Made by a program: the position numbers and the translations under genes
Assembly: GCF_014023275.1 (NCBI RefSeq)
Contig: NZ_CP054698.1
Coordinates: 2,728,001 to 2,792,000 of the forward strand
DNA length: 64,000 bases
From: Nostoc edaphicum CCNP1411
GTDB lineage: Bacteria; Cyanobacteriota; Cyanobacteriia; Cyanobacteriales; Nostocaceae
Reading direction: 5' to 3'
Part shown: one piece after another, positions 1 to 9,324 of the stretch
How the letters are laid out: each line of letters starts with the position of its first letter
Position numbering within the stretch: position 1 is the stretch's first letter
Notes under the pieces: generated by a model
What the model was told of the DNA's origin: nothing
Seen by the model: only the letters and a program-made list of their open reading frames with translations
The model's database searches: none

Positions 1-939
1 CTTGGCTTAGATATCGATCCCGAAACCCAAATTACTGTTACCTGTGGTTCCACAGAAGCAATGGCATCTGTGATGCTAGCAACAGTTAATCCCGGTGACG
101 AAGTAATTGTATTTGAGCCGTATTACGAAAATTATGGCCCCGATGCGATTTTAGCTGGTGCTATACCCCGCTACGTGACACTGCATCCCCCTCATTGGAC
201 ATTTGATGAAGCACAGTTGCGTCAAGCTTTCAATGCCAATACCAAAGCTATTATTATCAACACACCCCACAATCCCACAGGTAAAGTCTTCACCCGTGAA
301 GAACTCACCCTAATTGCTGAACTTTGTCAAAAGTGGGATGTGTTAGCGTTCACTGATGAAATCTACGAACATATTCTCTATGACGGCACTCAACATATTG
401 CCCTAGCAACCCTTCCCGGAATGGAAGAACGCACCGTTACTATTAACGGTTTATCCAAAACTTATAGCGTCACCGGATGGCGAGTCGGCTACATTTTGGC
501 AAACCCAGAATTGACAGGAGCGATTCGCAAAGTCCATGATTTTCTCACCGTTGGCGCACCTGCACCATTACAACGAGCCGGAGTTGCCGCCATGCAACTG
601 CCACCATCCTATTATGAAGAACTAGCCAAACTTTATCAGCAGAAACGAGATAGCATTTTACAAATTCTAGATCAAGTTGGCATTCCCTATTTCGTTCCCA
701 AGGGAGCCTATTATGTTCTGGCAGATATTTCCAAATTTGGCTACAAAACAGATGTTGAATTCACTTACCATCTAATTAAAAATATTGGTGTGGCGGTAGT
801 TCCTAGTTCCAGCTTTTTCAGCGAACCAGAAAAAGGACATTCATTGATCAGATTTTGTTTTAGCAAAAGACCTGAGACATTAAAAATAGCTAGCGATCGC
901 TTACTCAAGCTGCAATCAAATCTACAACCAACATCTTAA
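1..939 (+). CDS. Class I/II PLP-dependent aminotransferase (5' end outside window)
   Basis: The reading frame is open from the first base, so the gene begins upstream; 312 residues are visible and roughly the first 70-80 of a normal ~390-residue fold-type I aminotransferase are missing. Visible motifs are NTPHNPTGK, the cofactor-contacting FTDEIYEHILY, the PLP-lysine segment NGLSKTYSVTGWRVGY and a C-terminal LIRFCFSKR with the substrate-carboxylate arginine. The layout resembles the kynurenine/glutamine/methionine aminotransferase branch. Two sulfur amino-acid genes follow on the same strand after 84 bp, so a role in methionine or cysteine keto-acid exchange is plausible. The exact substrate cannot be read from the sequence. 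Confidence 0.9.
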   Translation, partial: LGLDIDPETQITVTCGSTEAMASVMLATVNPGDEVIVFEPYYENYGPDAILAGAIPRYVTLHPPHWTFDEAQLRQAFNANTKAIIINTPHNPTGKVFTREELTLIAELCQKWDVLAFTDEIYEHILYDGTQHIALATLPGMEERTVTINGLSKTYSVTGWRVGYILANPELTGAIRKVHDFLTVGAPAPLQRAGVAAMQLPPSYYEELAKLYQQKRDSILQILDQVGIPYFVPKGAYYVLADISKFGYKTDVEFTYHLIKNIGVAVVPSSSFFSEPEKGHSLIRFCFSKRPETLKIASDRLLKLQSNLQPTS

Positions 940-1023
940 CATTCATTTATTCTCTTATCTTCCCAAATAGTAGAAAGCGAAGATAAAAAATCAATGATTT
1001 TAAAAATAATTTAGGACTGCTAT

Positions 1024-2385
1024 ATGGCTACTTACGAAAACATTTTACAAGCAATTGGTAGAACTCCATTAGTCAGACTAAACAAAATTACTGAAGACAT
1101 TCACTCAAGTATTTATGCCAAAGTAGAATATCTCAATCCTGGCGGGAGTACCAAAGATAGAATTGCTCTTACCATGATTGAAGCCGCCGAAAAAACAGGA
1201 CAACTGCAACCCGGCGGCACGATTATTGAAGCTACCGCAGGTAATACTGGTGTGGGACTGGCATTAATTGCAGCAGTAAAAAAGTATCGCTGTATTTTCG
1301 TCATGCCTGATAAAATGAGCCAGGATAAAATCAACCTACTCAAAGCTTATGGTGCAGAAGTAGTTGTTACTCCCACATCTGTACCGCCTGACTCGCCAGA
1401 AAGTTATAACGGTGTGGCGGAAAGACTCGCCAAAGAAATACCAGGAGCCTATAGACCAAATCAATTTGAAAACCCGAATAATCCTTTAGCACATTACTTA
1501 ACTACAGGCCCAGAAATCTGGTCAGATAGTAATGGTAAAATTGATGTTTTTGTTGCAGGTATGGGCACAGGTGGTACAATTTCAGGAGTTGCTAAATATC
1601 TGAAAGAGCAAAATCCAAATATAGTAATTGTTGGTGCAGATCCAGAGGGTTCAATTCTTTCTGGTGACACCCCAAAATCTTACAAAGTTGAGGGAATTGG
1701 TGAAGACTTTATTCCCAAAACATTTAATCGTCAATTAGTTGATGAAATGGTTCGGGTTAGCGATAAAGAATCTTTTAATATGGCTCGTCGTTTAGCACGA
1801 GAAGAAGGTTTATTGGTAGGAGGTTCTTGTGGTACAGCAGTAGCCGCAGCGCTCAAGTATGCAGCCAGATTAACAGAGCCGAAGTATATTGTAGCCCTAT
1901 TACCAGATACGGGAAGAAACTACATTAATAAAATCTACTCCGATGCCTGGATGCAGGAAAATGGTTTTTGGGAAGGTACAACAGTAAAAAGTATCAAAAT
2001 TGGTGAAATTCTTGCTCAAAAAACAGATTTTCCTTCTCTAGTTGCTGTTAGTCCCCGTGATACCTTGAGTAAAGCCACAAACTACCTACAAAAGCTGAAT
2101 ATTTCACAGCTACCTGTGATTGATAATAAGCATGTAGTAGGAAGCGTCAATGAAGCCTCTTTAATGAAATTTCTCCATGATGGCATCAACTTTTCTAATC
2201 AGGAAGTTTCGGCAGTTATGGGTAAACCACTGCCGATTCTCGATGAAGAAGTAGATATTTCTGAAGCTTATCGAGTACTGTTATCAGGAAGCACCGGCAT
2301 TATTATTAAGCGGCATGATGTTCCTATTGGCTTAATTACCAGAGCCGATTTAATCAGATATTGGATTAGCCAAAACCAAGAATAA
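1024..2385 (+). CDS. Cystathionine beta-synthase with C-terminal CBS domain pair
   Basis: This PLP enzyme would condense serine (or an activated serine) with homocysteine to cystathionine in the cytoplasm, the first step of reverse transsulfuration. Residues ~1-320 form the fold-type II catalytic domain: GGSTKDRIAL holds the PLP lysine, EATAGNTGVG is the substrate loop and GTGGTISG binds the cofactor phosphate. Residues ~330-450 form two CBS motifs (ISQLPVIDN...; GIIIKRHDVPIGLITRADL), as in eukaryotic-type CBS, but there is no N-terminal haem domain. The length of 453 aa fits. Only 13 bp separate it from the cystathionine gamma-lyase/synthase gene, so they are almost certainly co-transcribed. 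A cysteine synthase role is the main alternative, but the CBS pair and neighbour argue against it. Confidence 0.9.
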   Translation: MATYENILQAIGRTPLVRLNKITEDIHSSIYAKVEYLNPGGSTKDRIALTMIEAAEKTGQLQPGGTIIEATAGNTGVGLALIAAVKKYRCIFVMPDKMSQDKINLLKAYGAEVVVTPTSVPPDSPESYNGVAERLAKEIPGAYRPNQFENPNNPLAHYLTTGPEIWSDSNGKIDVFVAGMGTGGTISGVAKYLKEQNPNIVIVGADPEGSILSGDTPKSYKVEGIGEDFIPKTFNRQLVDEMVRVSDKESFNMARRLAREEGLLVGGSCGTAVAAALKYAARLTEPKYIVALLPDTGRNYINKIYSDAWMQENGFWEGTTVKSIKIGEILAQKTDFPSLVAVSPRDTLSKATNYLQKLNISQLPVIDNKHVVGSVNEASLMKFLHDGINFSNQEVSAVMGKPLPILDEEVDISEAYRVLLSGSTGIIIKRHDVPIGLITRADLIRYWISQNQE

Positions 2386-2398
2386 TCAAGGAAAAATT

Positions 2399-3535
2399 AT
2401 GGAATTTGAGACTAGAGCAATTCATGAAGGTCAGCAATCAGACCCACAAACGGGTGCTGTCATTGTTCCCATTTATTTGACTTCTACTTATGAACAAGAA
2501 GCCATCGGTAAACATAAAGGATATGAATATTCTCGCACGGGAAACCCCACCCGCACAGCATTAGAAGAGGCTTTAGCTTCTATTGAAAATGGGAAATTTG
2601 GTTTGGCATTTGCCTCTGGCTTGGCTGCAACTACCACAGTATTAAGTATACTCAAAAATGGCGATCATATTGTTGCTGGTGATGATTTATATGGTGGGAC
2701 TTATCGGTTGCTAGAAAAGGTTGTAAAAAATTGGGGTGTTACAACTAGCTATGTAGATATTGATAACATCGCTGATTTTGAAACTGCCATTCAACCAAAT
2801 ACTAAGCTGATTTGGATTGAAACCCCTACTAACCCTCTGTTGAAAATTATTGATATTGCCGCCCTAGCAAATATTGCTCGTAAAAATAATATTATCTTAG
2901 TCGTTGATAATACTTTTGCTAGTCCTTATTTTCAAACGCCGTTAGATTTAGGTGCTGACATTGTGGTTCACAGTACTACTAAATATCTAGGGGGACACAG
3001 TGATATTATTGGTGGCGCAGTTATCACATCTAACGAGCAACTATACACCGAACTGAAGTTTTATCAAAATGCGATCGGGGCGATTCCTAGTCCTTTTGAT
3101 AGCTGGTTAGTGCTGCGAGGAATTAAAACTCTGGCTGTGAGAATGCGAGAACATGAAAAAAACGCTTTATTTTTAGCTGAATTTTTAGAAAAGCATCCCA
3201 AAATTGAGCGCATTTATTATCCAGGGTTATCCAGTCATGAACAACATAAATTAGCAAAAGAGCAAATGTCTGGCTTTGGGGGGATGATTAGTTTGGAATT
3301 AAAGGGTGGTTTTGCTGAGGTTGAAAGATTCGCTTCTCGACTCAAGTTATTTTTGCTGGCTGAAAGTTTGGGTGGTGTGGAATCACTACTTTGCTATCCT
3401 ACGAAAATGACTCATGGTTCTCTACCAGAAGCAGAACGACTTCAGCGGGGAATTAAGGATAATTTAGTCCGTCTTTCGGTAGGAATTGAACATCAGCAAG
3501 ATTTGCAAGCTGATTTAGAAAATGCTCTAGCTTGA
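2399..3535 (+). CDS. Cystathionine gamma-lyase / gamma-synthase family enzyme
   Basis: This is a Cys/Met-metabolism PLP enzyme (fold type I) of 378 aa, the usual family length. Motifs seen are YEYSRTGNPTR (cofactor-phosphate Tyr/Arg), the GLAFASGLAAT phosphate loop, VVDNTFASPY and VVHSTTKYLGGHSD with the Schiff-base lysine. The family includes cystathionine gamma-lyase and gamma-synthase, which sequence alone separates poorly. Being directly downstream of cystathionine beta-synthase argues for the lyase, which cleaves cystathionine to cysteine, 2-oxobutyrate and ammonia. The start is the ATG 13 bp after the upstream stop, preceded by an AAGGA-like site. The gene appears intact. Confidence 0.9.
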   Translation: MEFETRAIHEGQQSDPQTGAVIVPIYLTSTYEQEAIGKHKGYEYSRTGNPTRTALEEALASIENGKFGLAFASGLAATTTVLSILKNGDHIVAGDDLYGGTYRLLEKVVKNWGVTTSYVDIDNIADFETAIQPNTKLIWIETPTNPLLKIIDIAALANIARKNNIILVVDNTFASPYFQTPLDLGADIVVHSTTKYLGGHSDIIGGAVITSNEQLYTELKFYQNAIGAIPSPFDSWLVLRGIKTLAVRMREHEKNALFLAEFLEKHPKIERIYYPGLSSHEQHKLAKEQMSGFGGMISLELKGGFAEVERFASRLKLFLLAESLGGVESLLCYPTKMTHGSLPEAERLQRGIKDNLVRLSVGIEHQQDLQADLENALA

Positions 3536-3710
3536 AAGTTGGTATTGGGTATGGGGCATGGAAAAAACCGATTTTTAGTCTGCATTGTAAACTTAATTTT
3601 TCGTGATTAAGTATAGGGTTTTTTACCCCTACCCTCAGAGGTAACTTTGTTTTAGGTGGGGTCTAAAATCCTATTAGTAATTATGAATTTTTAAGTGTGT
3701 CTATCTTTAA

Positions 3711-3761
3711 GTTAATATAAGTTAATAAATCCTAGGTTAATATAAGTTCATAAATGCTTAG
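3711..3761. repeat. Two-copy tandem repeat (~25 bp)
   Basis: Two adjacent copies begin with GTTAATATAAGTT and end in TAG, differing at a few positions. They are non-coding and of unknown function. Confidence 0.5.
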
Positions 3762-3852
3762 TTTAGGCATTTGTTAAAAAATATTGACATTATTTTTGAT
3801 CCAAATTTAACTCTAACTTTTGCTCCCCAATGGCAAGTTGACTTGCTTAATA

Positions 3853-3877
3853 AAACCCCACTCTAAAACCGGGGTTT
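3853..3877 (+). terminator. Possible terminator hairpin after the transsulfuration operon
   Basis: Arms AAACCCC and GGGGTTT enclose an 11-nt loop. It lies ~320 bp beyond the stop of the 2399 gene and has only a weak T-tract, so the call is tentative. Confidence 0.3.
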
Positions 3878-4084
3878 CTAAGCCTTAGTGTATATTAATC
3901 CTCAAAAAAACAACACTAAACTAGTGTAGAATTCGTTCAAATTCCCGGTAATTATATCGGGATAGTAGGCTTATAAATTCTGAATTAAAAACCCCATTGA
4001 CTCTTTAAAAGGATAAGACTAATGTTATGAGTAGTCCTTGAAAGGACAATATTTAATGCATCAAAAAATCAAGAGGTATTTCCT

Positions 4085-4459
4085 ATGATGATGATGATGA
4101 TGACTGAAACCATGACTACCGAAATGCAAGCTTGTATGGATGCTTGTATGGACTGTCACAAAATGTGCATGGAAACCATGACTTACTGCATGAGCAAAGG
4201 TGGTAAGCAGATGGACAAAAGCATGATGAGCATGATGAGCATGATGCGCGATTGCTCTGAAATGTGCATGATGTGCATGAATATGATGATGAGCGGTTCT
4301 GAGTTCATGGAACGCACTTGTATGCTGTGTGCGGAAATGTGCGATCGCACTGCAATGGCGTGTGAGATGATGAGCGATGACGCGAAAATGATGGAATGTG
4401 CTGCTGCTTGCCGCAAGTGTGCAGAGTCTTGCAGAAGTATGCACATGATGCCTGCTTAA
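4085..4459 (+). CDS. Met/Cys-rich four-helix-bundle copper-storage-like protein (Csp/DUF326 type)
   Basis: Of 124 residues, 39 are Met and 16 are Cys. The cysteines lie in CxxxC and CxxC spacings such as CMDACMDCHKMC, CSEMCMMC, CMLCAEMC and CAAACRKCAESC, spread over four amphipathic helical stretches. That is the pattern of bacterial copper-storage proteins, which line a four-helix bundle with cysteines that bind Cu(I). No Tat or Sec signal is seen, so it would be cytosolic. The protein starts with six ATG codons in a row after an AAGAGGT site, so the exact initiator is ambiguous. Copper binding is inferred from composition and spacing. No metal regulator or copper ATPase lies next to it. Confidence 0.85.
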   Translation: MMMMMMTETMTTEMQACMDACMDCHKMCMETMTYCMSKGGKQMDKSMMSMMSMMRDCSEMCMMCMNMMMSGSEFMERTCMLCAEMCDRTAMACEMMSDDAKMMECAAACRKCAESCRSMHMMPA

Positions 4460-4500
4460 TTCCTCTAACTAGCAGAAGTTTCTCTGCAACCTAATATTCA

Positions 4501-4531
4501 AGCGCTCAGACTCTTTGGGTCTGGGCGCTTG
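4501..4531 (+). terminator. Hairpin downstream of the Csp-like gene
   Basis: A 12-bp stem (AAGCGCTCAGAC pairing with GTCTGGGCGCTT, one G-U) with a short loop lies 41 bp after the stop. A weak T-rich tail follows a few bases later. Confidence 0.55.
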
Positions 4532-4579
4532 AAGTAATATTCTTTAAAAAAATTTCCCGCGTCCCATATATCTCTGCGT

Positions 4580-6382
4580 TCACTTCATCAAAATCAAGCG
4601 CAGAGGATCTAAACGGACATACCAAGGAAAAGGCTGGTCTTTCATCGTTGCCCATTTTTCTTTGAAGACTTCAGCTTGCAGATGGTAATCTTGAGAATTC
4701 TTGCCAGCCGAATGTAGTTTAAGAAACAACGTCATTCGATGAGGCGTTTCACTGGTTCGTACTACCCAGCAGGGAAAGGTGTTTTCCTGTGATGAGTCGT
4801 TGGTAAAAATGAACTGATGGGCACGAATGCCGATGTGAGATAATTCGCTCTTGATTGATCCAATTACTTGAAGAGTACAACCCCAATCAGTCGCTTCCAC
4901 CTGTTGCGATGACTGGAGAACAGCACGGGAGAAGTTTTTGCATCCAGTTAGTTGGGCGACACTCACAGTAGCAGGATGCTGGAAAATATCATGTTTACTA
5001 CCATAATGAACCGCTCTACCATGCTCTAATACCAACAGATTCGGGCAAATCCGATAAGCTTCTTCCATATTATGGGTGACAAATAAAGTCACACCTTGGT
5101 AGCTAGCTAGAGTTTCTGTCATTTGCTGCTCTAATTGACTACGTAAATGGGTATCAAGTGCCGAAAACGGCTCATCTAAAAGTAATGCTTCCGGTTGACT
5201 TGCCAATGCTCTTGCCAAGGCTACCCGTTGTTGTTGACCCCCAGAAAGTTGGTGCGGATAGCGATCGCCTAATCCCTGCAACTGCATCGCTATTAGTTGC
5301 TCCTCTACTTGCACTCTAATACTTCCAGCAGATAGGTTTTTGGGCAAGCCGAAAGCAATATTTTGCGCCACACTCATGTGCGGAAAGAGAGCATAATTTT
5401 GCACTAAAAAACCGATGCGGCGATCGCGGCTGGGTACATTAATTCCTTTTTCTGAGTCAAACAGAACTCTGTCATTTAAAACTATGCGCCCGGTTGTGGG
5501 TGTTTCTATTCCGGCAAGGCAGCGCAAAATCATGCTCTTACCTGCTCCAGAACCCCCTAACAATCCCAAGGGTTGCTCATCAGTAGTGAAAGCAACTTTT
5601 AAATGAAAGCTAGGAAGTATTTTTTCAATGTTGACAAACAATCCACCAGATTCAAAGCTAGAGTGCGGAGTATAAAGAATTTCTCCCCCTGCTCCCTGCT
5701 CCCCACTCCCCGCCCCCCTCCTCTTTTCCCTCAATTCTTGCCAGAAGTTAACCCCAATAATTCCAGATAGGGAAATCACCATAATAGCGATCGCCCAAAA
5801 CCAAGCCTCGTTCATCGCTCCCGCTTCCACAGCAAAATAAATCGCCATTGGGATTGTCTGTGTTTGTCCGGGAATGTTACCAGCCAGCATCAATGTCGCA
5901 CCAAATTCTCCCAAAGCACGGGCAAAAGCGAGCATTGTGGCGGCGACAATGCCGGGTACTGCTAAGGGTAAACTGATCCGCCAAAAGATCGTGGCTTCAG
6001 TTGCACCAAGGGTTCTGGCTACTCGCAGCAGATTACCATCTATTTGTTCAAAGGCTCCCAGTGCAGTTTTATACATTAAAGGAAAAGAAACTACCGTGGC
6101 TGCGATCGCTGCACCATACCAAGTAAAGACGATGGTGAAATCAAAAGCCTGCATGAGTTTCCCTACAGGGCCATTTTTGCCAAAAAATAGCAGCAACAAG
6201 AAACCGACAACTGTGGGGGGCAAAATCAGTGGTGCAATAAAGATACCCTCAATCAACGATTTACCTTTGCCACGATATCCCAGCATCCAGTAGGCAGCAG
6301 CCATACCCAAGAAGAAGGTAATAAATGTGGCAAGCAATGAAGTTTTGAGTGATATCCAAAGAGGTGATAAATCCAATGGCAT
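4580..6382 (-). CDS. modBC: Molybdate ABC transporter, fused permease-ATPase ModBC
   Basis: One chain carries both the inner-membrane permease and the ATPase of a molybdate importer, which supplies molybdenum for nitrate reductase and nitrogenase cofactors. Residues ~1-215 are the ModB permease, with several membrane helices and the ABC-coupling segment ARTLGATEATIFWRISLP. Residues ~245-600 are ModC: Walker A GGSGAGKS, signature LSGGQQQRVALARAL, Walker B LLLDEPFSALD and a C-terminal molybdate-responsive-like region. Such fusions are known in Anabaena. The start chosen is the ATG of MPLDLSPLW; a further in-frame ATG lies 90 bp upstream but adds a non-membrane extension. The linker (~222-234) is encoded by a low-complexity CT-rich repeat. 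No modA is adjacent. Confidence 0.92.
   Translation of the reverse strand: MPLDLSPLWISLKTSLLATFITFFLGMAAAYWMLGYRGKGKSLIEGIFIAPLILPPTVVGFLLLLFFGKNGPVGKLMQAFDFTIVFTWYGAAIAATVVSFPLMYKTALGAFEQIDGNLLRVARTLGATEATIFWRISLPLAVPGIVAATMLAFARALGEFGATLMLAGNIPGQTQTIPMAIYFAVEAGAMNEAWFWAIAIMVISLSGIIGVNFWQELREKRRGAGSGEQGAGGEILYTPHSSFESGGLFVNIEKILPSFHLKVAFTTDEQPLGLLGGSGAGKSMILRCLAGIETPTTGRIVLNDRVLFDSEKGINVPSRDRRIGFLVQNYALFPHMSVAQNIAFGLPKNLSAGSIRVQVEEQLIAMQLQGLGDRYPHQLSGGQQQRVALARALASQPEALLLDEPFSALDTHLRSQLEQQMTETLASYQGVTLFVTHNMEEAYRICPNLLVLEHGRAVHYGSKHDIFQHPATVSVAQLTGCKNFSRAVLQSSQQVEATDWGCTLQVIGSIKSELSHIGIRAHQFIFTNDSSQENTFPCWVVRTSETPHRMTLFLKLHSAGKNSQDYHLQAEVFKEKWATMKDQPFPWYVRLDPLRLILMK
5682..5717. repeat. CT-rich short repeat inside modBC linker
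   Basis: Imperfect CTCCCCCTGCTCCC-type units, the same class found between genes at 25885-25925. Here they are translated in frame as a Gly/Ser/Ala/Glu-rich linker joining the ModB and ModC parts. Confidence 0.7.
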
Positions 6383-7034
6383 AGTTGTCTGGGGAAGAAT
6401 TAGCTCAACTAATCCATAATTTACCAACTTTAGTTCCAAAATGTTCGTAAAAGTTGGTAAATCACATAACAATCAATGAAGGAAATCCCAAAAACTATCC
6501 CAAGTTTTAAAAAGTTTCTGGTTCGGTCGAGTATAAAGCGTCAGGGTGGAGTTGCATCGGTCAAAATATCGTAATGGAGAATGTCAATCACTTAGTTAGC
6601 AGTTTTTCACTCTCGATTGAACGATTATGCTTATCCTTAAACTCGATTAATACACATCCAAAATAAATAGCTGAGTCACATCTTATGCAATTTCATATTA
6701 TCTTTATCAAATGTCTACTAATTAGTAGTTAATATTATCAAATCTATAATACGACTTACGCAAGAACTCTCTAAAACTCTTATTTCTCTGTGCCCTCTGC
6801 GGTTCGAGTTTCAGTTACCTGTGCGTAAATCCTGTATAAATTACAGCCTTATCGAAGACAAAACTCCTGGAATTATGTCCTAAAAAATATGTTTTTGTCT
6901 TTACTTTTTAAAATTAATTAAATATAAAATAATTGTTATTAGCTAAACTAACTAGGAAGTATCGTCATGCAATGCTAAACAAGCAACAAGAATTGTGAGT
7001 ATGTAATGATTATTTATTAATGAGAAGCTCTAAA
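6383..7034. other. Intergenic region with repeat remnants
   Basis: No gene is supported. Around 6760-6840 there is a common cyanobacterial intergenic repeat (CTCTGTGCCCTCTGCGG and GCGTAAATCCTGT motifs). The rest is AT-rich and should carry the divergent promoters of modBC and the acyltransferase gene. Confidence 0.4.
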
Positions 7035-7799
7035 ATGAACACTAAATTTCTACTAACGTCTAACCATCTCCTCAAAGATTTTCCAGTAGTTGAAACCGGA
7101 AAATATATTCTCCGGCTTGCTTCTACTAAAGAAGAATTAGAATCTGTTTTTCGGTTGCGCTTTGAAATTTTTAATATTGAATTAGGCTTGAAATATTCTG
7201 CTTCTAACCCTACCCAGAGAGATCAAGATGAATTCGATACGGTTTGTCATCATTTGATACTCATCTTTAAACCAACTGGTAAAATAGTTGGGAATTACCG
7301 AATGCAATCTTATACAATGGCTTCTCAAGCGTTAGGATTTAGTGCTGCTAAATATTTTAATATCAATGACATTCCTGATGATATTCTTCAGGAAACTGTA
7401 GAACTTGGGCGTGCATGTATAGCAAAAGAATACCGTAATATTCAGGCACTTTTATTACTTTGGAAGGGTTTAGCAAATTATCTTGTCTGGAGTAAAAACC
7501 AATATTTTTTGGGACGTGTAACATTTAAAACACAAAGTCCTTTACAAGCTCGTTGTGCTTATAATTATTTTCAGCAAAAGAACTTGATGCATCCAAATAT
7601 TTTGGTTTATCCAAATTCAGAATTTATTTTAGAATTACCTCAACAATGTCCTAAATCATATAATCTTGAAATTCCACATATTTTACAAGCATATTTTGCT
7701 TGTGGAGCAAAAATATGTAGCCTTCCATCTATTGGTCAATTTAAGCGGATTACTTTTTTAACAATATTTAATAGTAAAAATGTTGCTAGATATCAGTAA
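7035..7799 (+). CDS. GNAT-fold N-acyltransferase (COG3176/OlsB-like)
   Basis: The sequence matches the pattern of the GNAT-type acyltransferases that use long-chain acyl groups (OlsB, PEP-CTERM-associated and autoinducer-synthase-like enzymes). Features seen are an early VFRLRFEIFNIELG (the conserved R-x-x-x-F segment), a central GKIVGNYRMQ beta strand and VELGRACIAKEYRN, which corresponds to the acyl-CoA/ACP-binding turn. The start is the second in-frame ATG (MNTKF); the first lies 15 bp upstream. The gene stands alone in AT-rich flanks. The substrate is not known, and an N-acyl amino-acid or lipid product is only an inference. Confidence 0.7.
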   Translation: MNTKFLLTSNHLLKDFPVVETGKYILRLASTKEELESVFRLRFEIFNIELGLKYSASNPTQRDQDEFDTVCHHLILIFKPTGKIVGNYRMQSYTMASQALGFSAAKYFNINDIPDDILQETVELGRACIAKEYRNIQALLLLWKGLANYLVWSKNQYFLGRVTFKTQSPLQARCAYNYFQQKNLMHPNILVYPNSEFILELPQQCPKSYNLEIPHILQAYFACGAKICSLPSIGQFKRITFLTIFNSKNVARYQ

Positions 7800-8159
7800 G
7801 AATTTATTCCTTACTAACTGGCTGGACTTTAGACTAAATAACGGGACTTAAACATTTTTTTTGAGGCATAAAGAATACTCAAACCTATATAAGGCAAGGA
7901 AAATACACCAAATACTCAAAAATGCTTGAAACCAAGATATATCAAGAAACTAGGCTTAACGATGTCAAAGTCTCTGTGCATATAAATTTGAGGCTTTTTT
8001 CTGGTTACTTTTTGTCTAAGTCCCACTAAGTCCCAATAAGCAGACTACAATACAAAGCAAAGCTAATGAGCATTTATTGTAAAAATAAAAGCACAACATT
8101 GTTGTGCTTCTGTAATTCTTTTGTATTCAATTTATTGTGACAACAAGATACTTTGTTAA
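7800..8159. other. AT-rich intergenic region
   Basis: It lies between two convergent genes. Apart from the hairpin at 8089-8109 no feature is recognised. Confidence 0.4.
8089..8109 (-). terminator. Rho-independent terminator of the methyltransferase gene
   Basis: Perfect arms AAGCACAAC/GTTGTGCTT with a 3-nt loop. Read on the minus strand they are followed by a TTTTATTTTT tract, about 50 bp past the stop of the 8160 gene. Confidence 0.8.
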
Positions 8160-9062
8160 TTAGTCCAGTTGACTACTGTAGGCGCTAAAACCATAAGCCA
8201 AAGTTTCCTTTAAACTACCTGATGGCTTAAGGCTCCTGTTGATGGCATTAGCAAACGGTACTGGAATTCCTTTAATGGTTTCCGGCAAAATTGCATATTC
8301 TTCTGTTGGTTCGACAATGTATTGTGGACACTTTGTTTGCATCCCAGCAGTTACTAACATTTCTTCTATTTCAGCAGATGTATATTGCTTGAGATAAACT
8401 GGATTTCTCACAAATGGGTTCAGCCTTCTTATAAAATTATGGATAATATGAGAAGGACAAGACTTGTTGTGAAAGGAATGATTAAAAACAAAAATTCCAC
8501 CAGGTTTCAGCACACGAGTGATATCAGCCAACAAATTTCTTAATTGTGCATCTGGGATATGCATAAAAACGCAGTTAGAAATTACCAAATCTATAGAGTT
8601 ATCTTCTAAGGGCAATATTTCAGCAGAAGTACAAATCAAGTTAAATTCAGCTTCTGGGAAAAAATTATATTCTTGCTTGACCTTGATTAACCGCCGTAAT
8701 AAAGGTTCAGAAATATCAATTCCGTAATATTTCTCACATCTCAGATTTTTCGCTTTCGAGAGATGTAATGGTGCGCGACCATAACCAGAACCAATCTCTA
8801 GAATAGAGCCAACAGATTTATTCAATGGAAATTTATTCCAAGTACCTCCAGGCGTGCCAGTTAGCAGAGTGTAATCTTGTTTAATGGGCGATGTATCTGC
8901 AATCTTTTCAATTTTTTGGGAACCATAATATGTTTTCCCGATTGCATCCCATGTTTTTTTATGTTGAGTATTATTCAACTGTTCATAATCGCTAGGAAAA
9001 TAAATGCCATCTCGTAATTCAAAGTCATTCAGACTAAATTTTACATCTGCTAATTGACTCAT
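8160..9062 (-). CDS. SAM-dependent methyltransferase, class I
   Basis: A 300-aa protein with a Rossmann-type methyltransferase domain at about residues 80-210. Motif I is SILEIGSGYGRAPLHL, the acidic ribose-binding residue lies in YGIDISEPLL, motif II/III is EILPLEDNSIDLVIS, followed by VLKPGGIFVF. These belong to the Methyltransf_11/25 group, which methylates small molecules, sugars or lipids. The N-terminal ~75 residues and C-terminal ~90 residues are family-specific and not recognised. A good terminator follows. It appears monocistronic, and no neighbour hints at the substrate. Confidence 0.8.
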   Translation of the reverse strand: MSQLADVKFSLNDFELRDGIYFPSDYEQLNNTQHKKTWDAIGKTYYGSQKIEKIADTSPIKQDYTLLTGTPGGTWNKFPLNKSVGSILEIGSGYGRAPLHLSKAKNLRCEKYYGIDISEPLLRRLIKVKQEYNFFPEAEFNLICTSAEILPLEDNSIDLVISNCVFMHIPDAQLRNLLADITRVLKPGGIFVFNHSFHNKSCPSHIIHNFIRRLNPFVRNPVYLKQYTSAEIEEMLVTAGMQTKCPQYIVEPTEEYAILPETIKGIPVPFANAINRSLKPSGSLKETLAYGFSAYSSQLD

Positions 9063-9324
9063 TATGATTATTCCTCATGAATAGTTAAGTCTGTTTTCTG
9101 TTATACTCTCAACTCAGCATTAACCGCAAGTGATGTTTACTCAACCGCTTGCCTTGAGCCTTTTTCAAAGTCTATAGCTATTTTAAGTTCAATGGGATAT
9201 GACAGATGTGCCCCTAAAGCGCCTATTGCATCCCAACGAAAATCGCTGTAATAACAACCCATTGCCTGATCAGAACACAAGTTCGTATACATTAGTTGAT
9301 GGACTGCAACAATTGGAGGCTGTG

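Larger units (their letters stand above)
3536..4084. other. AT-rich intergenic region upstream of the Met/Cys-rich gene
   Basis: No gene was recognised. It holds a 25-bp near-perfect tandem duplication (3711-3735 and 3736-3761), a terminator-like hairpin (3853-3877, AAACCCC/GGGGTTT arms) and a second small hairpin near 3950-3962 (CCCGG/CCGGG-type arms). The 3' end should contain the promoter of the 4085 gene; its ribosome binding site AAGAGGT lies just upstream of the ATG run. Confidence 0.5.

Noticed and set aside
4061..4444. A His-rich 127-aa reading frame on the minus strand opposite the Met/Cys-rich gene
   Set aside because: It is the mirror of ATG/CAT-rich codons. The plus frame has a ribosome site and a family-like cysteine pattern.
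9199..9324. 42-residue N-terminal extension of the flavoprotein
   Set aside because: The GGAGG-preceded ATG at 9325 immediately precedes the FAD-binding motif, and the extension has no domain character.
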